NCBI RefSeq assembly: GCF_937880195.1
Contig: NZ_CALFLA010000109.1
Span: 1 to 38,983 of the forward strand
Source: an uncultured Blautia sp.
GTDB taxonomy: Bacteria; Bacillota; Clostridia; Lachnospirales; Lachnospiraceae
Direction: 5' to 3'
DNA: 38,983 bases
How positions within the stretch are numbered: position 1 is the stretch's first letter; each line of letters opens with the position of its first letter. The notes under the pieces were generated by a model that was not told the origin of the DNA, made no database searches, and saw nothing but the letters and a program-made list of their open reading frames with translations. Shown one piece after another: positions 7,950 to 15,754 of this stretch. Both the position numbers and the translations under genes were made by a program.

Positions 7950-9039
7950 TTCTAGGGAACAGCAGGAAAAATGTGAACAGACAGAATTGGAAACTATAGT
8001 GAACCCTCTGGTTTCATGGTACAGAGAGAACAAACGTATTCTTCCATGGCGGGATCAGAAAAATGCCTATTATACCTGGGTGTCGGAAATCATGCTACAG
8101 CAGACCCGGGTGGAAGCTGTAAAGCCTTATTTTCAGCGGTTTATTCAGGAACTTCCCGATGTCCGGGCTTTAGCGGACTGTCCTGAACAAAAACTTATGA
8201 AGCTTTGGGAAGGTCTTGGATATTATAATCGTGTCAGGAATATGCAGGAGGCAGCCCGTACGGTAAAAGAAGAATATCAGGGTCATCTTCCTGAAGATTA
8301 TGAGAAACTTCTCTCGTTAAAGGGTATAGGAAGCTATACTGCAGGCGCCATTGCGTCTATAGCATATAACATTCCTGTTCCGGCGGTTGACGGAAACGTA
8401 CTCCGGGTGATATCAAGGATTACGGAGAGCAGAGAAGATATTATGAAACAGTCTGTCCGCAAAAAAATGGAACAGAGGCTTCAGACCATTATCCCCTGTG
8501 ACTGTTCGGGAGATTTTAACCAGGCTTTAATGGAACTTGGGGCAGTGGTATGCGTTCCAAACGGACAGCCCAAATGCAGTCTTTGTCCGGTAAAAAAGTT
8601 CTGCCTGGCTTTTCTTCACGGAACGTCAGAAGAGATTCCTGTAAAAGCGCCCAAAAAAGCCAGAAGGATCGAGGAGCGAACTGTTCTTGTGATCCAGGAC
8701 GGAGAGCGAACTGCTATCAGGAAACGCCCGGATCGAGGACTTCTTGCAGGACTTTATGAACTTCCGAACATCAAGGGAAAGCTCACCCAGGAAGAGGCTC
8801 TTGAAAAGGTAAAGAAGATGCGCCTGGATCCTTTGTATATCCAGCCATTGGAGAGCGCAAAGCATATTTTTTCACATATTGAATGGAGGATGACCGGATA
8901 TTTGATCCGTGTATCTTCACTGGAACAAAAGAAGAATCAAACACTTATTTTTGCAGATAAAAAGCAGTCCGACAGGAAGTATGCAATTCCTTCCGCATTC
9001 GGAGCTTATGTAAAGTACATGAAGGAGGAAATAAAATGA
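7939..9039 (+). CDS. mutY: A/G-specific adenine DNA glycosylase
   Basis: Base-excision repair enzyme removing adenine mispaired with 8-oxoguanine. I start it at ATG 7939 because GGAGG lies 7 nt upstream; an in-frame TTG at 7915 lacks this support. The 366-aa protein has the HhH-GPD core: catalytic E50 in SEIMLQQTRV, hairpin LKGIGSYTAGAIAS (about 127-140), and catalytic D151 in VDGNVLRV. Next comes a [4Fe-4S] motif C205-x7-C213-x2-C216-x5-C222, one residue longer in the first gap than in E. coli. The C-terminal NUDIX-like domain contains HIFSHIEWRM, expected for 8-oxoG recognition. It overlaps the following glycosyltransferase by 4 nt (ATGA). Confidence 0.97.
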   Translation: MENNSREQQEKCEQTELETIVNPLVSWYRENKRILPWRDQKNAYYTWVSEIMLQQTRVEAVKPYFQRFIQELPDVRALADCPEQKLMKLWEGLGYYNRVRNMQEAARTVKEEYQGHLPEDYEKLLSLKGIGSYTAGAIASIAYNIPVPAVDGNVLRVISRITESREDIMKQSVRKKMEQRLQTIIPCDCSGDFNQALMELGAVVCVPNGQPKCSLCPVKKFCLAFLHGTSEEIPVKAPKKARRIEERTVLVIQDGERTAIRKRPDRGLLAGLYELPNIKGKLTQEEALEKVKKMRLDPLYIQPLESAKHIFSHIEWRMTGYLIRVSSLEQKKNQTLIFADKKQSDRKYAIPSAFGAYVKYMKEEIK

Positions 9040-10049
9040 AACTGCTGAGTATTGCCATTCCATGTTATAATTCTGAGGCCTATATGAAGAAATGTGTGGA
9101 TTCCCTGCTTGCAGGAGGCGAGGATGTGGAAATCCTGATCGTAAACGACGGTTCTTCAGACAGAACTGCTGAGATTGCAGATTCCTACGAAAAAAAATAT
9201 CCCACCATTGTAAAAGCAATCCACCAGGAAAACGGCGGACACGGAGAGGCGGTAAACGCCGGTATCCGAAATGCCACAGGCCTTTATTTCAAAGTGGTTG
9301 ACAGCGACGACTGGGTAAGTGAGGAAGCATATGCGCAGATCCTGAAAACCCTGGAAGAGCTGACAAGAGGACCTGAGACAGTGGATCTTCTGATCAGTAA
9401 TTTTGTATATGAGAAACAGGGCGTGAAGCGCAAAAGAGTCATGCACTACAGACATTGTCTTCCTGAAAATGAAATTTTTGGATGGAACAAGGTGCATATG
9501 CACAAGGGAAAATATCTTCTGATGCATTCCATGATCTATCGGACAAAACTGCTTCATGAATGTGGACTGGAGCTTCCGAAACATACATTTTATGTGGATA
9601 ACCTGTTTGCTTTTGAGCCTCTGCCCTATGTGAAAAAGATGTATTACTTAAATGTGAACTTTTACCGTTACTTTATCGGCAGGGACGATCAGTCTGTCAA
9701 CGAAAAGGTTATGATAGGCAGAATTGACCAGCAGCTTCGGGTAAATAAACTTATGGTAGACGTACTTCACAAAAGTCGGAACGGAAATTCTCATATAAGA
9801 AAATATATGCTCAGCTACCTGGATATCATTACTACGATTTCTTCTGTTATGCTGATCCGCGCAGAGACAGAAGAGGCCCTGGAGAAGAAAAAAGAGCTTC
9901 TCCGGTATATTAAAGAAAAAGACCGTTGGATCTACCACAGACTTCGCTGGGGTCTGTTTGGATGCGCGGCTAATCTTCCTGGAAGGGGAGGAAGAAAAAC
10001 TTTTATTGCCGCATATAAGATCTGCCAGAAATTTTATGGATTTAATTAA
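9036..10049 (+). CDS. Family 2 glycosyltransferase
   Basis: A 337-aa inverting GT-A glycosyltransferase using a nucleotide-sugar donor. The N-terminal domain has SIAIPCYNSE (5-14), the nucleotide-binding NDGSSDRT (37-44), QENGGHGEAVNAG (64-76), and the metal-binding VDSDDW (88-93). No transmembrane segment is obvious, so it acts at the cytoplasmic face. The C-terminal ~120 residues have no motif I recognise. It is the last gene of the sfsA-mutY unit with a 4-nt ATGA overlap. Its acceptor is unknown, and no polysaccharide cluster is adjacent. Confidence 0.93.
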   Translation: MKLLSIAIPCYNSEAYMKKCVDSLLAGGEDVEILIVNDGSSDRTAEIADSYEKKYPTIVKAIHQENGGHGEAVNAGIRNATGLYFKVVDSDDWVSEEAYAQILKTLEELTRGPETVDLLISNFVYEKQGVKRKRVMHYRHCLPENEIFGWNKVHMHKGKYLLMHSMIYRTKLLHECGLELPKHTFYVDNLFAFEPLPYVKKMYYLNVNFYRYFIGRDDQSVNEKVMIGRIDQQLRVNKLMVDVLHKSRNGNSHIRKYMLSYLDIITTISSVMLIRAETEEALEKKKELLRYIKEKDRWIYHRLRWGLFGCAANLPGRGGRKTFIAAYKICQKFYGFN

Positions 10050-10062
10050 GAATCAGAAATGT

Positions 10063-10105
10063 AAAAACCTGCAGTCTCATCTGGGAATGATGAGCTGCAG
10101 GTTTT
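10063..10105. terminator. Terminator shared by the glycosyltransferase and the convergent lipid kinase
   Basis: AAACCTGCAG-T-CTCAT pairs with ATGAG-CTGCAGGTTT apart from one bulged T, with CTGGGA as the loop. A T-rich tract follows on the plus strand and an A-run precedes it. The last codons of the leftward kinase gene form the right half of the hairpin. Confidence 0.85.
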
Positions 10106-11006
10106 CTTTTGCAAGAGAAACTGAAAAATCTGTCTGAAATCCTGCATATTCTCCGTCTTTGTGAACTGCCAGAGGTTTGGGAGTATGTACGGAAATCTTT
10201 GTACAGTGCAGAAGATGGACGCCTTTAAAACGGGTATGTTTTCCAAAGAGAGAAAGGAAAAGGCATAAAATCAGTTTTGGACGGCGCATTCCTTCCATTA
10301 CGATCACATCCAGAAGATGATCCGAGGGATCTGCAAAGGGACAGAACTGGAAGCCGCCTCCTTCATATTTCATGTTCATTATGGCAGTGAGAAACACTTG
10401 CTTAAAAGTCAGCCTGTCTCCGGCGTCTGTTTCAACAGAAAGAGATACGGGAGGCAGAGCAAAAAGCTGTTTGACGCCTATAAGGAGATAGGCCAGCTTA
10501 CCCAGACCAAAGCGGTTCATAAACATTTTGATCGGGGAAATGCCAATTTCATGGCAGACTGCAGCGTCAAAACCGATTCCGCAGCTTACGGCAAAGCGGC
10601 TCGTGGAATTTTGGCAGGTAAGCTCTACAATATTTAGAGAAAGGGTTTGATCAGAGTTAAGTACAGTCATCAACGCTTCCTTAGGATCGTGGGAAAGTCC
10701 TGTGCTTCGACAGAAATCGTTGCCGGATCCTGTGGGAATATAGCCAAAGCGGATAAAGGCAGGATTTTTAAGACCAGTGAGAACTTCCTGGATCGTTCCG
10801 TCGCCGCCTACGGCAATGATCGTAACAGGATGCTGCTCCCGGGCAGAACTGCTGATGCGCCGGGAAAGTTCAATAGCGTGACCTGCATATTCGGTAAAGT
10901 GTTCTTCATAGGAAATGTTTTTTGTTTGCAGGATCTGGCGCAGATCTGTCCAGACCTTTTTGCCTGCGCCGGAGCGGGAGTTGGGGTTAATAATAAAATA
11001 GTACAT
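10077..11006 (-). CDS. Diacylglycerol/lipid kinase family protein (DagK/YegS-type)
   Basis: ATP-dependent kinase of diacylglycerol or a related lipid, expected at the inner face of the membrane in phospholipid recycling. The 309-aa protein shows the DAGK catalytic domain: INPNSRSGAGKK (6-17), the nucleotide-binding VGGDGTIQEVLTGL (about 65-78), and the glycine-rich IPTGSGNDFCRSTGL (about 90-104). The C-terminal beta-rich half (from about 125) has the family's SCGIGFDA motif. CGGAGGA sits correctly upstream of the ATG. Exact lipid substrate cannot be read from sequence; soluble DgkB-like enzymes are the best-studied relatives. Confidence 0.94.
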   Translation of the reverse strand: MYYFIINPNSRSGAGKKVWTDLRQILQTKNISYEEHFTEYAGHAIELSRRISSSAREQHPVTIIAVGGDGTIQEVLTGLKNPAFIRFGYIPTGSGNDFCRSTGLSHDPKEALMTVLNSDQTLSLNIVELTCQNSTSRFAVSCGIGFDAAVCHEIGISPIKMFMNRFGLGKLAYLLIGVKQLFALPPVSLSVETDAGDRLTFKQVFLTAIMNMKYEGGGFQFCPFADPSDHLLDVIVMEGMRRPKLILCLFLSLFGKHTRFKGVHLLHCTKISVHTPKPLAVHKDGEYAGFQTDFSVSLAKENLQLIIPR

Positions 11007-11032
11007 GGTATCCTCCGAAATTATTCGCTGTT

Positions 11033-11061
11033 ATCATACCATTTTAGACAGAATTTTACAA
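11033..11061 (-). promoter_or_regulatory. Promoter of the lipid kinase gene
   Basis: On the minus strand, TTGTAA (11061-11056) and TATGAT (11038-11033) are separated by 17 bp, about 27 nt before the kinase ATG. It is back to back with the promoter of the divergent response regulator. Confidence 0.75.
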
Positions 11062-11081
11062 TCATTTAACACTTATCCCAC

Positions 11082-11109
11082 TGGAAACTTAACGAAATGA
11101 TCGTATACT
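11082..11109 (+). promoter_or_regulatory. Candidate promoter of the orphan response regulator
   Basis: TGGAAA (11082-11087), a 16-bp spacer and TATACT (11104-11109). The -10 box is good and the -35 box modest. It lies 40 bp before the ATG. Confidence 0.55.
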
Positions 11110-11149
11110 GGAGATCAAAATGAGTAGATAAAGATCTGGAGGTAAATAG

Positions 11150-11815
11150 ATGATCTATCTGGTTGAAGATGATGAAAGTATCAGGGAACTTGTGGTATAT
11201 ACGCTGAAAAGTCAGGGGATGGATGCAAGAGGTTTTGAAAAGCCCTCTCTGTTCTGGAAAGAGCTGGAAAAAGAGATTCCTTCCCTGATCTTGCTGGATA
11301 TTATGCTGCCTGAAGAGGATGGGATCAGCATTTTGAAAAAACTCCGGGCAAGGCCGGACACAAGAAAAGTTCCCATAATCATGCTTACAGCCAGAGGAAG
11401 CGAGTATGATACGGTAATGGGACTTGACAGCGGAGCAGATGATTACATTCCTAAGCCGTTTCGAATGATGGAGCTGATCTCCAGAATCCGCGCAAGGCTT
11501 CGGAGAGCGGAAGATAAGGGCGCGGAGGAATACAGGCTTGGAAGTCTCTATGTGTGCCCGTCAAGGCATGTGGTAACAGTAAATAAGGAACCGGTAAGCC
11601 TGACCTTGAAGGAATACGAAATGCTATGCCTGCTTCTGAAAAACAGCGGGATGGTACTTTCCAGGACACAGCTTCTTAATCAGATTTGGGGCTATGAGTT
11701 TGACGGTGAGAGCAGAACTGTGGACGTACATATCAGGACACTGCGTCAGAAACTGGGCGAAGCAGGGGATCTGATCGAAACGGTGAGAGGGATCGGCTAT
11801 AAGATGGGTAAATAA
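11150..11815 (+). CDS. OmpR/PhoB-family response regulator, no adjacent histidine kinase
   Basis: A 221-aa DNA-binding regulator. The receiver domain has the acidic pair at E6-D8, phosphoacceptor D50 in LLDIMLPEEDG, T80 in IIMLTARG and K102 in YIPKPF. The C-terminal winged helix (about 130-220) contains LTLKEYEMLCLLLKN and SRTVDVHIRTLRQKLG. All phosphorylation residues are intact. GGAGG precedes the ATG. The next plus-strand gene is topB beyond a terminator, and the lipid kinase is divergent, so the partner kinase must be encoded elsewhere. Confidence 0.95.
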   Translation: MIYLVEDDESIRELVVYTLKSQGMDARGFEKPSLFWKELEKEIPSLILLDIMLPEEDGISILKKLRARPDTRKVPIIMLTARGSEYDTVMGLDSGADDYIPKPFRMMELISRIRARLRRAEDKGAEEYRLGSLYVCPSRHVVTVNKEPVSLTLKEYEMLCLLLKNSGMVLSRTQLLNQIWGYEFDGESRTVDVHIRTLRQKLGEAGDLIETVRGIGYKMGK

Positions 11816-11822
11816 AGAAAAA

Positions 11823-11855
11823 ATATGCCATGGGTTTTCCCATGGTATTTTTTTG
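11823..11855 (+). terminator. Rho-independent terminator of the orphan response regulator
   Basis: ATGCCATGGG-TTTT-CCCATGGTAT forms a stem with one G-T pair, followed by seven T. Confidence 0.93.
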
Positions 11856-11957
11856 CCTGTCGTGTTACAATTCTTGTATGCGAAAACATTTTTCACAGTC
11901 TTAAAATCTTTGGGCAGTGAGAATGATCAGAATAACATACATGAGAGGTAAGCATCT

Positions 11958-14150
11958 ATGAAATCACTTGTAATTGCAGAAAAGCCCTCTGTTGCGCGGG
12001 ATATTGCCAGAGTTCTCCATTGCTCCCAGAAGGGGAACGGCTCTCTGGAGGGAAAGGAATATGTAGTTACCTGGGCGCTGGGACATCTTGTTACTTTGGC
12101 AGACCCGGAGGAATATGACAAAAAATATATAAAATGGGATATGGGAACTCTTCCCATGATGCCGGATCATATGAAGCTGGTGGTGATCCGTCAGACGGCA
12201 AAACAGTATAATGCAGTAAAGGCCCAGCTTTTCCGTAAAGATATTGGAGATATTATCATTGCCACAGACGCAGGCCGGGAGGGAGAGCTGGTGGCCAGAT
12301 GGATTCTGGATAAGTCCGGCTGTCATAAACCCATCCGCCGCCTCTGGATCTCCTCGGTAACAGATAAGGCCATTCGAGACGGATTTCACAGCCTGAAGGA
12401 TGGAAGGGCTTATGATAACCTTTACCGGGCTGCAGCAGCCAGGGCAGAGGCTGATTGGCTGGTGGGAATGAACGGTACAAGAGCTTTGACCTGTAAATAT
12501 AACGCCCAGCTTTCCTGTGGGAGAGTACAGACGCCAACTCTTGCCATTATTGCAATGAGGGAAGAAGAAATCCGAAATTTTTCGCCAAAAGAGTATTATG
12601 GGATCACAGTTCAGGCAGGAGATATGGTATGGACATGGAAAGATCAAAAGAGCGGCAGTTTTAGAACTTTTCAAAAAGAAAAGGCTCAGGAGATCTGTAA
12701 GCAGGTAAAAAACAGCTCTCTTACTATTACTTCTGTGACAAAGAAGCCAAAGAAAACCAAGGCGCCGGGACTTTATGATCTGACCACTCTTCAGAGGGAG
12801 GCAAACCAGAAATATGGATTTTCCGCCAAGGAAACCCTGAATATTATGCAGCGCCTGTATGAAAATCATAAGGTACTTACCTATCCAAGAACAGACTCCC
12901 GTTATATTGGAAAGGATGTGGTTCCAACAATTAAGGAAAGGCTGAAGGCTTGCGGTACAGGTCCCTACAGAAAGTTGGCCGGAACCCTTATGGGGAAACC
13001 GATCCAGGCAGACGGAAGTTTTGTGGATGACAGGAAAGTCAGCGATCACCATGCGATCATTCCTACAGAGCAGTTCGTACAGCTGGATCATATGACAAAT
13101 GAAGAACGGAAGATTTACGATATGGTTGTACGCCGCTTTTTAAGCGTGCTGTACCCGCCTTTTGAGTATGAGCAGACTTCCATGGAGGCTCAGGCAGCAG
13201 GATATACATTTGCTGCCAGCGGCAAAAGGGTGATCCATTCTGGATGGAAAGAGGTATATGAAGGCGATTACCGGGATGATGAAGAAACAGAAGAGCAGGA
13301 AATGAAGGATCAAAGACTTCCTGTCAGAACCCAGGGGGAGAGGCTTACAGTGGAACATTCTTCTGTAAAAGATGGCAAGACTAAGCCGCCTGCAAGATTT
13401 ACGGAAGCCACTCTTCTTGCAGCAATGGAAAATCCGGTGAAATATCTTTCTACAAAGGACAGCCAGGCAGCAAAAACCCTGGGAGAAACAGGGGGACTGG
13501 GAACGGTTGCCACAAGAGCGGACATTATTGAAAAGCTGTTTAAGAGCTTTATGATGGAAAAAAGAGGCAATGAGATTTATCTGACATCCAAAGCAAAGCA
13601 GCTTCTGGAATTAGTTCCTGAGGATCTGAAAAAGCCGGAACTTACTGCAGACTGGGAGAAAAAGCTGTCTGATATTGCAAAAGGAAACCTGCGTCAGGAT
13701 ACCTTCCTGAAAGAGATCAGAGACTATACCTGCGAGATCGTAGATGAGATCAAGACAGGCACAGGAAGTTTCCGCCATGACAATATTACAAATAAAGTAT
13801 GTCCAAACTGCGGTAAACGGCTTCTGGCAGTCAATGGCAAGAACAGCAAAATGCTGGTTTGTCAGGATCGGGAATGTGGATACAGAGAGACTGTTTCCAG
13901 AACAACAAACGCCCGCTGCCCCAAGTGTCACAAAAAAATGGAAATGATCATGAAGGGAAAAGAAGAAACCTTTGTATGTGTGTGCGGATACAAAGAAAGA
14001 CTTTCTGCCTTTCAGGCAAGAAGAGCAAAGGAAGGGGCAGGAGTCAACAAAAGGGACGTGCAGAAATATATGAAACAGCAGCAAAAAGAAGCAAAGGAGC
14101 CGGTAAACAATAGTTTTGCACAGGCTCTTGCAGGAATCAAGCTGGATTAA
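11958..14150 (+). CDS. topB: DNA topoisomerase III (type IA)
   Basis: Type IA topoisomerase that passes single strands and decatenates replication or recombination intermediates. The 730-aa protein has the N-terminal Toprim domain (AEKPSVARDIA at 7-17, TDAGREGEL at 103-111 with metal ligand D104), an SCGRVQTPTL block (186-195), and the active-site tyrosine Y309 in LTYPRTDSRY. From about residue 614 the tail carries zinc-ribbon cysteine pairs (CPNCGK, CQDRECG, CPKCHK, CVCG). Such zinc fingers are common in Firmicute TopB. GAGAGG precedes the ATG. Only 45 nt separate it from the AAA+ gene, with no terminator between, so the two are probably co-transcribed. It is housekeeping in type, not obviously plasmid-derived. 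Confidence 0.97.
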   Translation: MKSLVIAEKPSVARDIARVLHCSQKGNGSLEGKEYVVTWALGHLVTLADPEEYDKKYIKWDMGTLPMMPDHMKLVVIRQTAKQYNAVKAQLFRKDIGDIIIATDAGREGELVARWILDKSGCHKPIRRLWISSVTDKAIRDGFHSLKDGRAYDNLYRAAAARAEADWLVGMNGTRALTCKYNAQLSCGRVQTPTLAIIAMREEEIRNFSPKEYYGITVQAGDMVWTWKDQKSGSFRTFQKEKAQEICKQVKNSSLTITSVTKKPKKTKAPGLYDLTTLQREANQKYGFSAKETLNIMQRLYENHKVLTYPRTDSRYIGKDVVPTIKERLKACGTGPYRKLAGTLMGKPIQADGSFVDDRKVSDHHAIIPTEQFVQLDHMTNEERKIYDMVVRRFLSVLYPPFEYEQTSMEAQAAGYTFAASGKRVIHSGWKEVYEGDYRDDEETEEQEMKDQRLPVRTQGERLTVEHSSVKDGKTKPPARFTEATLLAAMENPVKYLSTKDSQAAKTLGETGGLGTVATRADIIEKLFKSFMMEKRGNEIYLTSKAKQLLELVPEDLKKPELTADWEKKLSDIAKGNLRQDTFLKEIRDYTCEIVDEIKTGTGSFRHDNITNKVCPNCGKRLLAVNGKNSKMLVCQDRECGYRETVSRTTNARCPKCHKKMEMIMKGKEETFVCVCGYKERLSAFQARRAKEGAGVNKRDVQKYMKQQQKEAKEPVNNSFAQALAGIKLD

Positions 14151-14195
14151 AAATACCGTCCAAAATAAAAAAGATACTGTAAGGAGAGAAAAGAA

Positions 14196-15680
14196 ATGCC
14201 AGTTTTTGATTTTAACCATACCTCTGAAAAGGAGAGCGTACCTGCGTGTACGTATACTACATATCTTTCAAATGAGGAAAAGGCAACGCCGGAAAAGCCT
14301 ATTTTGATCCTGGATAATCACAAAAAGGAATGGCCGCATCATGCATGCGGAGTATTTACAAATCCGGTATACCGTACCTCCTTTGAGTTCAAAGAAGAAA
14401 AAGAAGCGGTCAGCGCCGATATCTTAAAAGTAGACGCTCGGTTTGTCAGCCTGATCCGCTGGCTGGGAGAAAACAGGATCCATGTGCGTCTGTCCGGTGA
14501 AAACCGCCCGGAGGGTTACTGCGTATGCAGAATCCGTGAGATTGCTTTTGGCGGAGGCAAAAAGCTGTCGGCAGAGGATGGTTTTCTTCAGTATATGATC
14601 GAACGGCTTTTTGCAAGCAGCGCTCCGGCGGAGCCTGTTCCTGAGGAGGACGAGTTGGAGGAAGGGGACGAGATGAAGCTTACCAGCCTGCAGAGTATTA
14701 CTGATTTTATGACCTGCGCGGGCCGTACTCTTCCTGACAACATCCGTCTTTGGGCAAGGAGGAATCTGGCTGTGGCCCGTTCTGCAGAGGTTTCGCAGGA
14801 AGAGCGTCGCCATGCCCAGAGAGCTCTTTCTATTATGATGAACATACAGTGGAAAAATAATTATTTTGAGTCTATTGATCCTGATGAGGCAAGAAGGATC
14901 CTGGATGAAACGCTTTATGGCATGGAAAAGGTAAAGCAGAGGATCATAGAAACGATTATCCAGATCAACCGGACTCATACCCTTCCGGCATATGGACTTC
15001 TTCTTGTAGGGCCTGCAGGAACAGGAAAATCTCAGATCGCCTATGCGGTAGCTCGGATTTTGAAGCTGCCATGGACCACCCTTGATATGAGCTCCATTAA
15101 TGATCCAGAGCAGCTTACAGGAAGCTCCAGAGTGTATGCCAACGCCAAGCCGGGTATTATTCTGGAAGCCTTTGCCATGGCCGGAGAATCAAATCTTGTT
15201 TTTATTATTAACGAGTTGGACAAGGCTGCGTCCGGAAAGGGCAATGGCAATCCGGCGGACGTGCTGCTGACCCTTTTGGATAATCTGGGATTTACAGACA
15301 ATTATATGGAATGTATGGTTCCTACTTCCGGCGTTTATCCCATTGCTACAGCAAATGACAAGTCCCAGATCAGCGCTCCTTTGATGTCAAGATTTGCAGT
15401 GATCGAGATACCGGATTATACGCCGGAGGAGAAAAAAGAGATTTTTTCCAAATTTGCCCTGCCGAAGGTCCTGAAAAGAATGGGGCTTGCGCCAGAGGAG
15501 TGTATTGTCAAAGGCGAAGCTCTTGACGCTGTGATCAGCCGATATGCAGACACATCAGGAATCCGTGACCTGGAGCAGGCGGCGGAGCATCTGGCGGCAA
15601 ACGCCCTCTATCAGATTGAGGTGGATCACGTAAAACAGGTGATTTTTACAAAAGAGGCTGTAAAGGAACTGTTGGATTGA
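14196..15680 (+). CDS. Lon-like AAA+ ATPase without protease domain
   Basis: A 494-aa protein. Residues 1-190 match no family I recognise and include an acidic patch around 148-162. The C-terminal half is an AAA+ module most like the ATPase domain of Lon: DETLYGMEKVKQRIIE (about 233-248), Walker A GPAGTGKSQ (about 273-281), and Walker B LVFIINELDKA (about 333-343). Sensor 1 is IATAND, the arginine finger is in MSRF (about 396-399), and sensor 2 is GIRDLEQAAEH. The usual Walker B aspartate before the catalytic glutamate is asparagine here (INE instead of LDE). There is no Ser-Lys protease domain; the protein stops after the helical lid. It probably acts as a chaperone or remodelling ATPase. 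It follows topB closely with its own GGAGAG site and ends at a strong terminator. Confidence 0.88.
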   Translation: MPVFDFNHTSEKESVPACTYTTYLSNEEKATPEKPILILDNHKKEWPHHACGVFTNPVYRTSFEFKEEKEAVSADILKVDARFVSLIRWLGENRIHVRLSGENRPEGYCVCRIREIAFGGGKKLSAEDGFLQYMIERLFASSAPAEPVPEEDELEEGDEMKLTSLQSITDFMTCAGRTLPDNIRLWARRNLAVARSAEVSQEERRHAQRALSIMMNIQWKNNYFESIDPDEARRILDETLYGMEKVKQRIIETIIQINRTHTLPAYGLLLVGPAGTGKSQIAYAVARILKLPWTTLDMSSINDPEQLTGSSRVYANAKPGIILEAFAMAGESNLVFIINELDKAASGKGNGNPADVLLTLLDNLGFTDNYMECMVPTSGVYPIATANDKSQISAPLMSRFAVIEIPDYTPEEKKEIFSKFALPKVLKRMGLAPEECIVKGEALDAVISRYADTSGIRDLEQAAEHLAANALYQIEVDHVKQVIFTKEAVKELLD

Positions 15681-15687
15681 GATAAAA

Positions 15688-15716
15688 ATCTCCTGCCAAA
15701 AGGCAGGAGGTTTTTT
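15688..15716. terminator. Bidirectional terminator between the AAA+ gene and the XRE-aminotransferase
   Basis: A perfect 8-bp stem CTCCTGCC-AAAA-GGCAGGAG is followed by six T on the plus strand and preceded by an A-run that serves the minus strand. Confidence 0.94.
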
Positions 15717-15754
15717 GTGGGAAAATATAAAGAAAAGGACGTCGTAGATGAGTT

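Noticed and set aside
11958..14150. Plasmid or ICE relaxosome topoisomerase marking a mobile element
   Set aside because: No conjugation, relaxase or integrase genes are nearby, and all neighbours are ordinary chromosomal genes.
14196..15680. Lon protease
   Set aside because: There is no Ser-Lys protease domain and no recognisable Lon N-terminal substrate domain.
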